Origin: an uncultured Arcobacter sp.
GTDB taxonomy: Bacteria > Campylobacterota > Campylobacteria > Campylobacterales > Arcobacteraceae
Length of the DNA stretch: 6,894 nt
Reading direction: 5' to 3'
Assembly: GCA_913062735.1 (NCBI GenBank)
Contig: CAJXWI010000138.1
Coordinates: 1 to 6,894 of the forward strand
The translations under genes and the position numbers were made by a program. The notes beneath the pieces were generated by a model, which saw only the letters and a list, made by a program, of their open reading frames with translations, was not told where the DNA came from and did no database searches. Shown here in pieces: positions 5,305 through 6,894 of this stretch. The stretch's first letter is position 1, and each line of letters opens with the position of its first letter.

Positions 5305-6606
5305 ATGAATAATACTTCTATAATAATTTTAGCAGCAGGTGCAGGTAGTAGAATGAAATCTTCTTTGCCAAAAGTTTTACACAAAATATCTGGAAAAGAG
5401 ATGTTGTATTATTCAATCAAAGAAGCCTTAAAATTAAGCGATGATATTACTGTTGTTTTATACCATAATGCACAAAAAGTACAAAAATGCATGGAAGAAT
5501 ATTTTCCTTTAAAAATAAAATATGTACTCCAAGATGTTAAAAACTATCCAGGTACGGGTGGAGCTGTTCGAGGAATTACTCCTAAGTATTCAAAAACACT
5601 TGTTTTAAATGGAGATATGCCTCTTATTCAAGCAAGTGAATTAGAAAAATTTGATTTAGATGCTTGTATTGTTATGAGTGTTTTAGAGCTTAATGATGCT
5701 TCTGGTTATGGACGTGTGATTATGAAAAATGATAAAATCACGAAAATTGTAGAACAAAAAGATGCTACAAGTGAAGAATTGGCTGTAAAAACAGCGAATG
5801 CAGGAATCTACCTTTTTGAAACAACATTTTTATTAGAAGCCTTACCTAAACTTTCAAATAACAATGCCCAAAAAGAATATTATATTACGGATTTAGTAGA
5901 GATAGCAATTTCACAAGAAAAAATATTAAAACCTCTTCTTGTGAATGAAGAAAATTTTAAAGGTGTTAATTCAAAGTTAGATTTATGTGATGCAGAAGTT
6001 ATTCATCAAAATAGAATTAAAAATGAATTTTTAAAAGCTGGGGTTATTATGCGTTTGCGTGATACTATTTATATAGAAGAAAGTGTTAGTATAAAAGGGG
6101 AGAGCATACTTGAAAATGGGGTTACTCTTTTAGGTAATACTAGTATTATTTCTTCTCATATTAAAGCACATACTGTAGTAGAAGATGCAAAACTTGAAAA
6201 CTCTGATGCAGGACCAATGGCTAGAATCAGACCAGGATCTGTTTTAATTGCTACTCATATTGGAAATTTTGTTGAAACTAAAAAAGCGAAACTTACGGGG
6301 GTTAAAGCAGGGCACTTATCTTACTTAGGTGATTGTGAAATCAACGAAGGTACTAATATAGGATGTGGAACTATTACTTGTAACTATGATGGTATGAATA
6401 AACATCAAACACGTATTGGTAAAAATGTTTTTATAGGCTCAGCAACTCAATTAATCGCACCCATATCTTTAGAAGATAATTGTATGGTAGCAGCTGGAAG
6501 TACTATTAGTTCTGATGTAAAAGAGGGTGAATTAGCGATTACTAGAGCGAAAGCTAAAAATATTAAAGGCTTTTTTTATAAATTTTTTAATAAAGTAAAG
6601 CCTTAG
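5305..6606 (+). CDS. glmU: Bifunctional GlmU: GlcNAc-1-P uridyltransferase / glucosamine-1-P acetyltransferase
   Basis: GlmU makes UDP-N-acetylglucosamine, precursor of peptidoglycan and lipopolysaccharide, in the cytoplasm. It first acetylates glucosamine-1-phosphate with acetyl-CoA, then transfers UMP from UTP. The N-terminal pyrophosphorylase domain (1 to about 225) shows LAAGAGSRMKSSLPKVLH (9-26), PGTGGA (82-87), LNGDMPLI (101-108, Asp104 as the expected Mg2+ ligand), SGYGRVI (133-139), NAGIYLF (165-171) and GVN (220-222). The C-terminal left-handed beta-helix (about 248-420) shows GPMARIRPG (303-311), KAGHLSYLGD (334-343, with catalytic-type His337) and GCGTITCNYDG (353-363). At 433 residues it is shorter than the 456 of E. 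coli, mainly at the C-terminus; this length is normal for Campylobacterota as I recall. The start MNNTSIIILAAG matches the family start. It lies between the ankyrin gene and coaBC with minimal spacing. Confidence 0.97.
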   Translation: MNNTSIIILAAGAGSRMKSSLPKVLHKISGKEMLYYSIKEALKLSDDITVVLYHNAQKVQKCMEEYFPLKIKYVLQDVKNYPGTGGAVRGITPKYSKTLVLNGDMPLIQASELEKFDLDACIVMSVLELNDASGYGRVIMKNDKITKIVEQKDATSEELAVKTANAGIYLFETTFLLEALPKLSNNNAQKEYYITDLVEIAISQEKILKPLLVNEENFKGVNSKLDLCDAEVIHQNRIKNEFLKAGVIMRLRDTIYIEESVSIKGESILENGVTLLGNTSIISSHIKAHTVVEDAKLENSDAGPMARIRPGSVLIATHIGNFVETKKAKLTGVKAGHLSYLGDCEINEGTNIGCGTITCNYDGMNKHQTRIGKNVFIGSATQLIAPISLEDNCMVAAGSTISSDVKEGELAITRAKAKNIKGFFYKFFNKVKP

Positions 6607-6607
6607 T

Positions 6608-6894
6608 ATGTTAAAAAATAAGAATATTTTAATTGGAATTACAGGATCAATTTCTGTTTACAAGAGCTTAGAGCTTATACGCTTGTATATAAAAGCGGGG
6701 GCAAATGTAAAAGTAATTATGACCCAAGCCTCGCAAAAATTTGTCTCAGCCTTAAGTTTTGAAACTATTTCCCAAGCAAAAATATTAGATGATACCAATG
6801 AAGATTGGGATAAAAACTCACTTTATAATCATATCGCAATTGGAAAATGGGCAGATATATTTATACTTTGCCCTTTGAGTGCGAATACTATTAA
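6608..6894 (+). CDS. coaBC: Phosphopantothenoylcysteine decarboxylase / phosphopantothenate-cysteine ligase, N-terminal part
   Basis: Ninety-five codons are visible and the frame stays open to the right edge. They encode the start of the flavin-dependent CoaC domain, which decarboxylates 4'-phosphopantothenoylcysteine in coenzyme A synthesis. In the full protein the CoaB ligase domain follows. Visible features are ILIGITGSISVYKSLELIR (7-25, the FMN-binding start), VKVIMTQASQKFV (34-46), NHIAIGKWADIFIL (74-87), with His75 matching the active-site His75 of E. coli Dfp, and CPLSANTI (88-95), matching the APASANT-type loop. Its ATG begins one base after the glmU TAG, and no clear Shine-Dalgarno precedes it, so translational coupling to glmU is likely. 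Whether CoaB is fused, as usual, lies outside the window. Confidence 0.93.
   Translation, partial: MLKNKNILIGITGSISVYKSLELIRLYIKAGANVKVIMTQASQKFVSALSFETISQAKILDDTNEDWDKNSLYNHIAIGKWADIFILCPLSANTI

Overview
The window is AT-rich bacterial chromosome, most likely from Campylobacterota and probably an Arcobacter-like member. The evidence is the flagellin N-terminus, the short GlmU (433 aa), glmU directly followed by coaBC (as I recall also seen in Campylobacter), TATAAT-type -10 boxes without clear -35 boxes, and heavy use of AT-ending codons. Genus assignment is inference; there is no rRNA or other marker here.

Layout: two transcription units diverge from a short intergenic region at 1616-1717. 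Leftward (minus strand) come trmA (tRNA m5U54 methyltransferase, 497-1615), a small very basic protein of unknown function whose start codon overlaps the trmA stop (231-497), a 163-base gap rich in inverted repeats (68-230), and the first 22 codons of a flagellin gene (1-67) that continues beyond the left edge. Rightward (plus strand) come a SUV3-type DExH RNA helicase (1718-3295), a 648-residue ankyrin-repeat protein (3344-5290), glmU (5305-6606) and the first 95 codons of coaBC (6608 to the right edge).

How the genes relate: trmA and the SUV3-like helicase both act on RNA and share a divergent promoter region whose two TATAAT boxes lie about 10 bases apart. The ankyrin gene has its own TATAAT box and a strong ribosome binding site. 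It is followed closely by glmU (SD overlapping the ankyrin stop) and coaBC (1-base gap), so two central biosynthetic genes, for UDP-GlcNAc and for coenzyme A, appear to be translated from the same message as the ankyrin protein.

Most of the window is ordinary housekeeping sequence, and no mobile element, CRISPR, phage or toxin-antitoxin locus was seen. The points most worth a second look are: an RlmD-type Fe-S cysteine set in a TrmA-type enzyme; a helicase start codon that looks leaderless; a structured flagellin leader with two GGA sites that could bind CsrA; and an ankyrin protein with a regular non-canonical repeat and three insert-bearing repeats.
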